A stretch of 64,000 nt of DNA from contig NZ_JAAAMV010000001.1 of NCBI RefSeq assembly GCF_009909185.1, positions 124,001 through 188,000 on the forward strand, given 5' to 3'. Both the position numbers and the translations under genes were made by a program. This document shows, in pieces, positions 31,913 through 41,613 of this stretch (positions are counted from its first letter, which is position 1; every line of letters begins with the position of its first letter). A model generated the notes under the pieces. It saw only the letters and a program-made list of their open reading frames with translations, did not search any database and was not told the DNA's origin. The DNA is from Paenibacillus glycinis. Lineage in GTDB: Bacteria; Bacillota; Bacilli; Paenibacillales; Paenibacillaceae.

Positions 31913-34006
31913 CTAGACGACGGCCGCCGGTTCCGCGACCAGCGAGGTCAGCTCGCCGCAGTAGAGGAGCTTCAGCTTATGCAGCGCCCGGGTGCACGCG
32001 ACGTACAGCAGCTTGGCGTCGTTGGCGCCGAAGCGCTCGCCGTCGGCATCGGCCACGAGCACGGCGTCGAACTCCAGCCCCTTGGCCAGGTAAGCGGGCA
32101 CGACGGTAAGACCGCCGCCATAGGCTTCCTGCTTGCTCTGGACGAGGGAAGCTTGAATCCCGGCACCGTTCAACCGCTCCGCGATGGCTTCGCAGGAGCG
32201 AATATTGCGTCCCAGTACGGCGACCGTGCGGTAATCGCCGAATTGCTGCCAATCTCTCACGGTCCGCTCGACTTCGACCAGGCGTTGCTCGTCGGATTCC
32301 AGCGCCACGACGTCCACGGCCTCGCCGCTCCGGAAGACCGGCACGGCCGGCTTCACGCCGTCGCCCATGCCGCCGAGCACGCGGTTGGCGAAATCGATGA
32401 TCTCCATCGTCGACCGGTAGCTGCGGTCCAGCTCGAAGTAGCCGGTGTCCGCCTGCGGGAACAGCGCCGTCAATTCGGCCCAGCCGTGAATGCCGGCATA
32501 TCCGTGAATCCCCTGCTGCAAATCGCCCAGCACCGTCATCGACGGCTGGCGCTGGCACTGCTTCAGGGCTTCCAGCTGGAACGGCGAGTAATCCTGCGCC
32601 TCGTCGATGACGATATGATCGTAAGGCGAGCCGTCGAAGCCGTTCAAGCGCACTTGGATGTAGACGAGCGGAGCCAAGTCCTCCGGCCAAACGAGCTTTC
32701 CCTTGAGCAGCTTGGCCGTCGCGGCGCAGCTCTTGGCCGGCAGCAGCGATTGGGCGGCGGATTCGCCAAGCAGCGCGCCGTACAGCTGCGCCGCCGTCGG
32801 CGAAGGGATTTTCTTCGCATAGGCGGTCAGCTTCGCGTTCAGCTTCGACTTCAGCTTGGCGTCCGTCAAGCGGCGCGCTTTCCATTCCGATTCCAGCCAG
32901 CGCTTCAAACGGCTGACAAGGCGGGCGCGGCGCTTCATGTACGGCTCGCCGATGTCATCGGTCGCGAGCCATTCCGCAATCATGGCGGGGGTTACCCGCC
33001 AGCCGGCCATCGGCTCGAACGGCTCGCCGGGTATGAGCGAGGCTTCCGTGTGCGCCAGCTTCGCGTCGATGACCGATTTGAAATCAAGGCTGCCCTTGAT
33101 GCGCCCGGTCGACGCCAACAGCTCTTCGCGCGTCCGCGGCTGCTCGAACCAATACGCCATCGGGTCGTACGCCTCGTCGAGCCGAACCTCCTGCCGCAGC
33201 TGCTCGAGCGCCCAGTCCGCGAACGTCGTCTGCTGGATATCGCCGACGCCGAGCTCCGGCAGCACGCCGGAGATATAATCGAGGAACATGCGGTTCGGCG
33301 CGAAGATGACCATGCGGTCCGCGCGTATGCTGCCGGCGTACCGATACAGCAAATAAGCGAGGCGGTGAAGCGCGACGGTCGTCTTGCCGCTTCCCGCCAC
33401 CCCTTGGATAAAGACGGCTTTGTTCTTGTCCGTCCGAATGATGCGGTCCTGCTCCTGCTGGATCGTCGAGACGATGTCGCGCAGCTTGTTGTCCTTGCTC
33501 TCGCCGAGCCGGTAGAGCAGGAATTCGTCCGTGACGCTCTCGTCCTCCTGCCCCCGGACGTAGCTGTCGACGACGCGCTCGAGCTTCCCTTCGCGCACCA
33601 TCAGGTTGCGCTTCAGATGCACGGTCCCTTCCACGTCGCCGTCCGGCGATTCGTAGGCGACCGGGGCTTCCCCGCCGCTGAAGGCATAGAACAAGCTCGC
33701 GACGGGCGCGCGCCAATCGACGACCAGCACTTCGTTCGACTTCTCGTGGGCAACCCCCGCTTTGCCGATATAAAGCGGCTTCGGCGCGGGATGCGCTTCT
33801 TCTTGAAAATCGATGCGGCCGAAATACGGCTCGCGCTCGGCGACGGTCAGCCGCTGTTCCCGCTGCTCGCGCTGAAGCTCGAGCATTTGCTCCGTAAAAT
33901 CGTTCCCGGTGTACCGCGGTCCGATCTCGCGCAGCTGCTTGCGAATGCTGCGCAGCACCTCGTCGATGCGCTTCGCCTCTTCTTGAAAGGCACTTTGAAC
34001 GGTCAT
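31913..34006 (-). CDS. helD: HelD-type RNA polymerase-recycling helicase (copy 2)
   Basis: This 697-residue superfamily 1 ATPase has the HelD layout: an N-terminal coiled coil (about residues 1-75), EREPYFGRIDFQEEAHPAPK, then VVDWRAPVASLFYAFSGGEA. Walker A is QGVAGSGKTTVALHR (about residue 205) and motif II is HIVIDEAQDYSPFQLE. The C-terminal helicase motifs FELDRSYRSTMEIIDFANRV and VVPAYLAKGLEFDAVLVAD follow. The ATG at 34004-34006 has GGGAGGTAAC upstream. It is about 100 residues shorter than copy 1 and clearly diverged. A role in releasing RNA polymerase from DNA, possibly during drug stress or sporulation, is inferred from the family. Confidence 0.88.
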   Translation of the reverse strand: MTVQSAFQEEAKRIDEVLRSIRKQLREIGPRYTGNDFTEQMLELQREQREQRLTVAEREPYFGRIDFQEEAHPAPKPLYIGKAGVAHEKSNEVLVVDWRAPVASLFYAFSGGEAPVAYESPDGDVEGTVHLKRNLMVREGKLERVVDSYVRGQEDESVTDEFLLYRLGESKDNKLRDIVSTIQQEQDRIIRTDKNKAVFIQGVAGSGKTTVALHRLAYLLYRYAGSIRADRMVIFAPNRMFLDYISGVLPELGVGDIQQTTFADWALEQLRQEVRLDEAYDPMAYWFEQPRTREELLASTGRIKGSLDFKSVIDAKLAHTEASLIPGEPFEPMAGWRVTPAMIAEWLATDDIGEPYMKRRARLVSRLKRWLESEWKARRLTDAKLKSKLNAKLTAYAKKIPSPTAAQLYGALLGESAAQSLLPAKSCAATAKLLKGKLVWPEDLAPLVYIQVRLNGFDGSPYDHIVIDEAQDYSPFQLEALKQCQRQPSMTVLGDLQQGIHGYAGIHGWAELTALFPQADTGYFELDRSYRSTMEIIDFANRVLGGMGDGVKPAVPVFRSGEAVDVVALESDEQRLVEVERTVRDWQQFGDYRTVAVLGRNIRSCEAIAERLNGAGIQASLVQSKQEAYGGGLTVVPAYLAKGLEFDAVLVADADGERFGANDAKLLYVACTRALHKLKLLYCGELTSLVAEPAAVV

Positions 34007-34987
34007 GTCAGTTACCTCCCTCTGCGACAGCAAGCCTCGCGCGTCGTCCGCGGCCCGCGCTGCCCCCGAATTGCGAATGAAGGCGGCGAAAGCCGCATTC
34101 GCATGCGGCTTGGTCTGATCGTATTTGGTATGCGGATATGCGCTCGCTAGGAGCATGAGTTCACAATATAGCATACGCCGTAAACCGCTGTCAATCGGTG
34201 CCGAGCCGTCTAAGAGGCAGCTCCGGACAGCGATTTCAGAAACCGTTCGACGCCGGGAAGCCCTTCCTCTTCAAGCAGCGTGAGCAATCGGGTGCCGATG
34301 ATCGCGATATCGCTTTTTCCCCGAAGGAAAGCGACGTCTTCCGCATGCTGGATGCCGAAACCGACGGCGACCGGCGTCCGCGCGACGGCGCGGACGCGGG
34401 CCAGGAACGCGTCCGTCTCTTCGCCGAAGGTCGTCTTCGACCCGGTGACGCCCTTGCGCGCCGCGCAGTAGAGAAAGCCGCCCGTTTGGCGGGACAGATA
34501 CGCGAGGCGCTCATCGGACGTGTACGGCGTGACGATCAGGATCGGCTCGACGCCATGCTCGCGGCAGGCTTGGAGGAAATCGTCGCTCTCCTCCGGATAC
34601 GCGTCGGGCACGATCAGTCCGCGGATGCCGATGTCGGCGCAGGTCCGGACGAACGCTTGAATGCCTTGCCGAACGACGATATTGTAATAGGTCATGAAGA
34701 CGAAGGCGATGCCGGGAAAATCCGCCACCACCTTGCGGGCAAACCGCAGGCACTGTTCCGTGGTCGTTCCGTTCTCGAGCGAAGCTTGGTTCGCCTTCAG
34801 AAACACCGGCCCGTCCGCGATCGGTTCGGAGAACGGCAGCTGGAGCTCCACGATCTCCACGCCGTTCTCGTGGAACAGGCGAATCATCTCGTAGTTGGCG
34901 TCGAAGTCCGGATACCCGAGAATTTGATGCGTCATCAACTGGATCGGTTTCCCCGCAGCCGCGGTCCGCGCGATGCGTTCGGCAAGC

Positions 34988-36274
<1,287 letters not shown>

Positions 36275-36332
36275 GGGATGCGTCCTCCTTCGTAACGGTT
36301 AGCGTGATGAACTTGGGCTTGTTGTTGTCGGT

Positions 36333-36386
36333 TGTACGGACGACTGTACGTCTGTCTGTAAGAATGTACGGCTGTACGGTTGTACG
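36333..36386. repeat. Cluster of five TGTACG repeats upstream of trpB
   Basis: TGTACG occurs at 36333, 36345, 36365, 36373 and 36381, the last three spaced by eight bases. The cluster fills the gap between the SorC-type regulator gene and trpB, about 60-115 bases upstream of the trpB start. The GTAC core also occurs in the palindrome ahead of the regulator gene. Confidence 0.6.
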
Positions 36387-36463
36387 GCTGAATGTTTCAT
36401 TAATGGCGCAGACGGGCAGCTATTCAATCCAGCCTTACCAGGTCCGGTCGGCACGGCGTGAAT

Positions 36464-37435
36464 TCAGTTCGTTCCTCCGCCTTGATGGAACGCCAGGACC
36501 GCTCTGGCCGTCGCCGCGTCGGTGACGAGGATGTCGATCCATTTGCCGCGCAGCGCCGCCGTTATCGCCTTCACTTTGCGTTCGCCGCCGGCCATGCCGA
36601 TCACCGTCGGAATCGCCCGGAGCTCGGAGGCCGACAAGCCGATCCACCGTTGCCGTTCCGGAAAATCAAGCTCCCTGCCTTCGGCGTCGATGAACGAGGC
36701 GCACAGATTCGCGGCCGCGCCAAGCGCCTCCAAATCGCCGACGTCAGCCGGATTCATGCTGCCCGACTCCACCATCGTCGCCTGATCGTCCACTTCGCCG
36801 ATGCTGATCACGGCTACGCGGCTTTGCCGGGCGAGCTGGAGCACCTTGGCGATCTCCGGCTCCTGCCGCAGGAGCCGCCCCGTCTCGACGCTGGCAACGG
36901 TGGCGGGCGCATGCATCATCCAATATTTCGCCTTCAGCCTGTTCGCGAACGCCATCGTGTTGGAGTTGGCATGCCAGTTGCCGCCCTCCGAGCCCCAGCC
37001 GCCGATGAGCGGCACGAACCGCAGTTCTTCGCGGGCGAAATAATCAAGCTCCTCCGCCGCGCTCGCCACGGTCCGGCCGGCCATGATGCCGACGATATCC
37101 CCGTCCATCAGCACGGATTCGAGCAACGCGGCGCCGGTCCGTCCAAGCTGCGCGCGCAGCTTCGCCGGATCGCCCGCGGACGCATCGATGATGATCGCGT
37201 CCTGGATGCCGAAGGTTTCGGCGAAGCGCTTCTCCAGCTCCTGCTCGCCGGAGAACGGATTCTGAATCGTGATCCGCACGATTCCCTCGTTCTTCGCGGC
37301 CGTCAGCATCCGGCTGACATGCGGCCTCGATATGCCGAGCCGTTTGGCGATCTCCTGCTGATTCAAGCCGTCCTCGTAATAGAGCTGGCAGATCTTGACG
37401 AGAATCCGGCGGCGTTCCAGGTTGATTTCGCTCAT
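36464..37435 (-). CDS. SorC family transcriptional regulator
   Basis: This 323-residue regulator has an N-terminal helix-turn-helix (CQLYYEDGLNQQEIAKRLGI, then SRPHVSRMLTAAKNEGIVRI). A sugar-binding SorC/DeoR-like C-terminal domain has VGIMAGRTVASAAEEL, VPLIGGWGSEGG and the closing GMAGGERKVKAITAAL. The family usually responds to a phosphorylated sugar. A perfect palindrome, GTACATATGTAC, lies 26 bases ahead of its start, suggesting self-control. It is on the same strand as trpBA and 190 bases upstream of trpB, so it may regulate that pair, which would be an unusual target. Confidence 0.88.
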   Translation of the reverse strand: MSEINLERRRILVKICQLYYEDGLNQQEIAKRLGISRPHVSRMLTAAKNEGIVRITIQNPFSGEQELEKRFAETFGIQDAIIIDASAGDPAKLRAQLGRTGAALLESVLMDGDIVGIMAGRTVASAAEELDYFAREELRFVPLIGGWGSEGGNWHANSNTMAFANRLKAKYWMMHAPATVASVETGRLLRQEPEIAKVLQLARQSRVAVISIGEVDDQATMVESGSMNPADVGDLEALGAAANLCASFIDAEGRELDFPERQRWIGLSASELRAIPTVIGMAGGERKVKAITAALRGKWIDILVTDAATARAVLAFHQGGGTN

Positions 37436-37460
37436 GATTTATCCGATCGCCACCTTTTTA

Positions 37461-37472
37461 GTACATATGTAC
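37461..37472. promoter_or_regulatory. Palindromic operator GTACATATGTAC
   Basis: A 12-bp perfect palindrome lies 26 bases upstream of the SorC-type regulator ATG, within its likely promoter. It is a natural candidate for autoregulation. The same GTAC core recurs upstream of trpB. Confidence 0.5.
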
Positions 37473-37547
37473 ATAGCATAAACATTTGTTCTTCATTGGA
37501 TTGAGTATACCCCAGAGTCCCGCCCGTGTAAACCGGATTCAAGCGAC

Positions 37548-37594
37548 GAAAAACGCCGCGGACGAAGAATGGTTCTTCCCCTGCGGCGTTTTCG
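37548..37594 (-). terminator. Intrinsic terminator after the DUF1294 gene
   Basis: On the minus strand AACGCCGC and GCGGCGTT (37552-37590) enclose a second arm (GAAGAACC-att-CTTC), followed by TTTTC. It lies just downstream of the DUF1294 stop. Confidence 0.75.
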
Positions 37595-37602
37595 TTGCAG
37601 CG

Positions 37603-37881
37603 TTATAAGGTTTCCAGCCAGACAATGACGGCGATATGGACGAGCAGCATGATCGGAATGCCCGCGGCGAACGCGGGGTGCTTCGTCTTATGCCGGAACA
37701 ACCGCATGGCGGCGAAGGCGCCGAGCGCGCCTCCCGCGGCGCTGGCGCCCAGCAGCCTGCGTTCCGGAATCCGGTGCCTGCGGTCCTTCACGGCCCGGAT
37801 CTTATCGATGCGCATCAGCGCGAACGCGTAGATATTGAGGATGACGAGGTAGATCGCAACGAGTTTCTCGATGGGCAACAT
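37603..37881 (-). CDS. DUF1294 family membrane protein
   Basis: This 92-residue protein matches DUF1294. LVAIYLVILNIYAFALMRID is the first helix, then the family motif DKIRAVKDRRHRIPERRLLG, then LGAFAAMRLFRHKTKHPAFA. A final helix (IPIMLLVHIAVIVWLETL) ends it. Function is unknown. It is flanked by a terminator on its 3' side and stands alone. Confidence 0.85.
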   Translation of the reverse strand: MLPIEKLVAIYLVILNIYAFALMRIDKIRAVKDRRHRIPERRLLGASAAGGALGAFAAMRLFRHKTKHPAFAAGIPIMLLVHIAVIVWLETL

Positions 37882-38040
37882 ATGAAATTCTCCTTTAGGA
37901 TCGCGGGCTGCCTTGACGGCAGGCTGGATGCGTGCTTGCTGTTTCCGTGCTGCGGACGGCGAGGCGTTTGCGGCATGACCGCCGAAACGCTGGCTTACGC
38001 CAAAGCGCTGGCTGAACGCCGAACGAAGCGACGAGGCCGC

Positions 38041-40623
38041 TTACGCTTGCGGCCTCGGCTTGGCCCGGTTCGTTGCCGGCGCCTCGAGCGGATTGTCCGG
38101 CCAATAGTGCTTCGGATACCGGCCCTTCAGATCTTTCTTGACGTCGAAATACGCGTGTTCCCAGAAGCTGGCCAAATCCTGCGTCACCTGCACCGGGCGA
38201 TGCGCCGGCGACAGCATGTGGATGGTCACGGGCAGCTTGCCGCCCGCAATCCGCGGCGTCTGCCGCAGGCCGAACAGCTCCTGGAGGCGGACGGCCAGCA
38301 CCGGCGCGGCCGGATCGCCGTAGTCGAGCGGAATGCGCGAGCCGCTCGGTACCGTCAGATGCGTCGGCACCTCCTTCTCCAGCAGCTGGCGTTCCTGCCA
38401 CGTGAGCAGCGATTCCATGATCGCGGCCATGGAGAGGCGCGACAGGTCGTTCCGGCTGCGCATGCCGCCGACGTACGGACCGAGCCAGTCCCGGATCGAA
38501 TCGATCAGCGCTTCGTCGGAGACATCCGGCCATTCCGGATTATGCGCATGCATGAGATTCATCCGGTCCCGCAGTTGTCTCGCTTGCTTGGACCACGGCA
38601 GCAGCTCGAGGCCCTGCTCCGCGATTCCGCCGAGCAGCGCTTCGGCGACGAGTCCCGGATCCGCATCGGCAAGCTGCGATTCCTTCAGCACGAGCGCCCC
38701 GAGCCGCAGCCTCCGTTTCGCCCGCACGGCTTCCGCCTGACGCTCCCATTTCACTTCCGTCTCCGATTGGATCTGATCGGCAAAATACGCGAGCAGCTCG
38801 TCCAGCCCGAGCGGGGCCGCGAGCAGGATTCGGCTGTCGCTGCCGCTGTCTTCCAGCTCGGCCGTCGCCAGATACGGCGCCGCCGACAGCGGCTGCAGCT
38901 CCTGCACGGCGGCTCCCCGGCCGCCCCTGAGCAGGAAGCGGCCGTCGCCGCGCCGCTGGGCGATGCGGTCGGGGTACGCGAGCGCGAGCAGCACGCCGCA
39001 GGCGGCATCCGGCTGCGGCGGAGCGGCAGACGAGGCGCCGGAAGCTCTGCCGTCCGGGCTCGGCGATATACCCGCCGCGCGCATCCATTCGCGCGCCTCC
39101 GCGACGAGCCGCTGGACCGCCGCGGGATCGGCGGCTTCGCCGGCGCCGCGGCCATGCAGCGCGTCGAGACGCAGGCGGATATCGATGCTGCGCGTGCTCC
39201 GCAGCAGATCGCGGTCGCCTAGCAATACCGCGAGCTCGCAGGCAAGCGCGCCTAGGCCAAGCGGCTTCGCCTCCAGCACCATATGGGCGAGGCGCGGATG
39301 CATGCCGAGCTCCGCCATCGCCTGCCCGTGCGCCGTCGGCTTGCCGCCGGCATCCAGCGCGCGCAGCTCGCGCAGCAGCTCTACGGCTTGCGCGTACGCC
39401 GCGGCGGGCGGCGGGGACAGCCACGCCAGCTCGCCGGGATCGGCGTTGCCCCAGATCGCGAGCTCGAGCGCAAGCGGCGCCAAATCCGCGCCGAGCAGCT
39501 CCGGATCGCTCTGCGGCTTGAGCTGGCGCTGCTCGCCTTCCGTCCATAGGCGATAGCATACGCCCGGCGCCTCCCGTCCGGCACGGCCGCGGCGTTGATC
39601 CGCCGAAGCCGCCGATACGGGCACCGTCTCGAGCCGCGCCATGCCGGTTCGCGGGGAGAAGCGCGGAACGCGGCTTAACCCGCAGTCGACGACGATGCGC
39701 ACGCCTCGAACGGTAACGCTCGATTCCGCGATCGAGGTCGCAAGCACGATTTTTCGTTCGCTGCCCGCCACGGCCGAGACGGCCCTGTCCTGCGCTTCCG
39801 GAGGCAGCGCGCCATAGAGCGGCAGCACGGCAACGCCCGCCTCCAGCCCCGGTCCGCGACCGTTCGCGCCGCCGGACTGCGCCGCGCGCAGCAATCGCTC
39901 CACCCGGCGGATCTCGCCCGCGCCGGGCAGGAACACGAGCGCGTCGCCTTCATGCGCGCGCATCGCCTCCAGCGTGCAGCGAACGACGGCGTCCTCCATT
40001 CGGCCAACCGTCGGCTTCGGCGCATACACCGTCTCGACCGGGAACGCCCGGCCTTCGCTGACGAGCAGCGGCGCGCCGCCCAGCAGGCGCGCGACCGGCT
40101 CGGCTTCGAGCGTCGCCGACATCACGAGCAGCCGCAGCTCCTCGCGGAATAAAGACTGCGCCTGCAGGCACAGCGCCAGCCCGAGATCGCCGTGCAGATG
40201 CCGTTCGTGAAACTCGTCGAAGATGACGAGCCCGACGCCGTCGAGCGACGGATCCTGCTGCAGCATCCGCGTCAGCACGCCTTCGGTAATGACTTCGATC
40301 CGCGTGCGCGGACCGACCTTCGTGTCCATTCGCACGCGGTAGCCGACCGTCCCGCCGACCGCTTCCCCGAGCGATGCCGCCATGAACCGGGCAGCCGAAC
40401 GGGCGGCCAGCCGACGGGGCTCCAGCATGAGAATGCGCTGCCCGGCAAGCCATGGCGCATCGAGAAGCGCAAGCGGAACGCGGGTCGTCTTGCCCGCGCC
40501 CGGCGCCGCCACCAGCACCGCCGATGGCCGGTTCGCCAACGCCGTCCGAAGCTCCGGAAGCAGGTAGTCGATCGGCAGATGCCCCCGGGCGGCAGCGTTT
40601 TGGTTATCGTCATGATCGTTCAT
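38041..40623 (-). CDS. hrpB: ATP-dependent helicase HrpB
   Basis: This 860-residue DEAH-box (superfamily 2) helicase has Walker A VAAPGAGKTTRVPLALL near the N-terminus. Motif II is FDEFHERHLHGDLGLAL and motif III is VMSATLEAEPVARLL. Motif VI is DQRRGRAGREAPGVCYRLW. The long HrpB-specific C-terminal domain ends with GRYPKHYWPDNPLEAPA. Family members act on RNA or nucleic-acid structures, and the cellular role in Firmicutes is not settled. The gene stands alone between the DUF1294 gene and the cobalamin operon terminator. A GAGGCCGC...GCGGCCTC hairpin overlaps its stop. Confidence 0.92.
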   Translation of the reverse strand: MNDHDDNQNAAARGHLPIDYLLPELRTALANRPSAVLVAAPGAGKTTRVPLALLDAPWLAGQRILMLEPRRLAARSAARFMAASLGEAVGGTVGYRVRMDTKVGPRTRIEVITEGVLTRMLQQDPSLDGVGLVIFDEFHERHLHGDLGLALCLQAQSLFREELRLLVMSATLEAEPVARLLGGAPLLVSEGRAFPVETVYAPKPTVGRMEDAVVRCTLEAMRAHEGDALVFLPGAGEIRRVERLLRAAQSGGANGRGPGLEAGVAVLPLYGALPPEAQDRAVSAVAGSERKIVLATSIAESSVTVRGVRIVVDCGLSRVPRFSPRTGMARLETVPVSAASADQRRGRAGREAPGVCYRLWTEGEQRQLKPQSDPELLGADLAPLALELAIWGNADPGELAWLSPPPAAAYAQAVELLRELRALDAGGKPTAHGQAMAELGMHPRLAHMVLEAKPLGLGALACELAVLLGDRDLLRSTRSIDIRLRLDALHGRGAGEAADPAAVQRLVAEAREWMRAAGISPSPDGRASGASSAAPPQPDAACGVLLALAYPDRIAQRRGDGRFLLRGGRGAAVQELQPLSAAPYLATAELEDSGSDSRILLAAPLGLDELLAYFADQIQSETEVKWERQAEAVRAKRRLRLGALVLKESQLADADPGLVAEALLGGIAEQGLELLPWSKQARQLRDRMNLMHAHNPEWPDVSDEALIDSIRDWLGPYVGGMRSRNDLSRLSMAAIMESLLTWQERQLLEKEVPTHLTVPSGSRIPLDYGDPAAPVLAVRLQELFGLRQTPRIAGGKLPVTIHMLSPAHRPVQVTQDLASFWEHAYFDVKKDLKGRYPKHYWPDNPLEAPATNRAKPRPQA

Positions 40624-40716
40624 CGCCTAATCCCCTGTCCTGTCTTTTCCTATGCTCCATTATAGGGACTTTACGGCAGACCCGTCAAAAAGCGCCGGGT
40701 AGCCCGAACGGCCCGA

Positions 40717-40751
40717 CAAAAAAGCGCGCAAACCGTTCGGTCTGCGCGCTT
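40717..40751 (-). terminator. Intrinsic terminator closing the cobalamin operon
   Basis: On the minus strand AAGCGCGCA-gaccgaacggtt-TGCGCGCTT is followed by TTTTTT. It lies 135 bases after the cbiZ stop and has no other candidate gene to serve. Confidence 0.85.
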
Positions 40752-40885
40752 GGATTCCGGCTTGCCGTCTTTCGCTTGACTTCGGCTTGCTATTAACCGC
40801 TTGAATTCATGGTTTGCTTTTGCAGCAACAGTCTACTTCATCTTGACTCGTCCCCGTTCCGTCGAGACGCGGAAGCTTCGAACGG

Positions 40886-41599
40886 TCAAGCCTCGCCCTG
40901 CGTGCGCACGGCTTCCGTCACCGTATCGTATACGAGGCGGCCGATCGCGTCCCCGAGCTGCGTCGCCGCGCCGGCGTACAGATGCGTGCGTCCATGCCGG
41001 TCGGTCTGACTGGAGGCGATCACGATGGCATCCGTCGTGGTCCCCGTCGCGGGCCGGCCGTGCAGCTTGTCCAGCACGCCGCAGTCCTGCAGCGCCGCCG
41101 CCTTGGCTTCGGTCGCCGTGATGACCGCGTTGACCATCGCCGCCGCCGTCAAATTCCCGTCAATGAACAAGAATTGGTTGACCGTCCCCGGCTCGTAGGC
41201 CGGATACGTCTCGCGGGTCAGACCGGCGCGCGCGGCGTTCCCGGTCCCGGCCGTCGTGCAGCATAAGAGGCTGAACGCCTCGCCCTCCGACTCCAAGACC
41301 GACGCGTGCGACAGCTTCGCCGCGGTCAGAAATCCGATCGTCGTATGCGGCGAATATCCCCAGGCGCTCAGCATCAATCCGAAATCCCGGGCGGGGTCGG
41401 CGCAATCGTAGCTAAGCGGCACCTTCCAATTGATGAACCGATAGGCGCTTCCGTAACCGCCGCCGTGCACCGCGCTGCTTAAGGTGAGATAGGCGTCTTC
41501 CGTTTTCAGCACTAAGCGGTCTTCCTCGCAGCGAATGGAAATGCCGGGGCAAAGCGCGGATTGAAAGGACGCCGTTCCTTTTCGAAAAGGTTGACTCAT
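40886..41599 (-). CDS. cbiZ: Adenosylcobinamide amidohydrolase
   Basis: CbiZ cleaves the aminopropanol arm of adenosylcobinamide or pseudo-B12 to give adenosylcobyric acid for rebuilding. The 237-residue protein has CbiZ signatures TLSSAVHGGGYGSAYRFINW and LMLSAWGYSPHTTIGFLTAA, with GTVNQFLFIDGNLTAAAMVN and the closing HGRPATGTTTDAIVIA. It is cytoplasmic. It is the last gene of the operon, 14 bases after cobQ. With CobD, CbiB, CobU, CobT and CobS beside it, the operon can strip foreign corrinoids and rebuild the lower loop. Confidence 0.9.
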   Translation of the reverse strand: MSQPFRKGTASFQSALCPGISIRCEEDRLVLKTEDAYLTLSSAVHGGGYGSAYRFINWKVPLSYDCADPARDFGLMLSAWGYSPHTTIGFLTAAKLSHASVLESEGEAFSLLCCTTAGTGNAARAGLTRETYPAYEPGTVNQFLFIDGNLTAAAMVNAVITATEAKAAALQDCGVLDKLHGRPATGTTTDAIVIASSQTDRHGRTHLYAGAATQLGDAIGRLVYDTVTEAVRTQGEA

Positions 41600-41613
41600 C
41601 GCCCTCCTCCTCT

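Noticed and set aside
31674-31916. An 80-codon plus-strand frame between the DUF3900 gene and HelD copy 2.
   Set aside because: There is no ribosome site or family likeness, and it crosses the helicase terminator.
31979-34150. A 723-codon plus-strand frame opposite HelD copy 2.
   Set aside because: It is an antisense shadow; the helicase motifs on the minus strand are complete.
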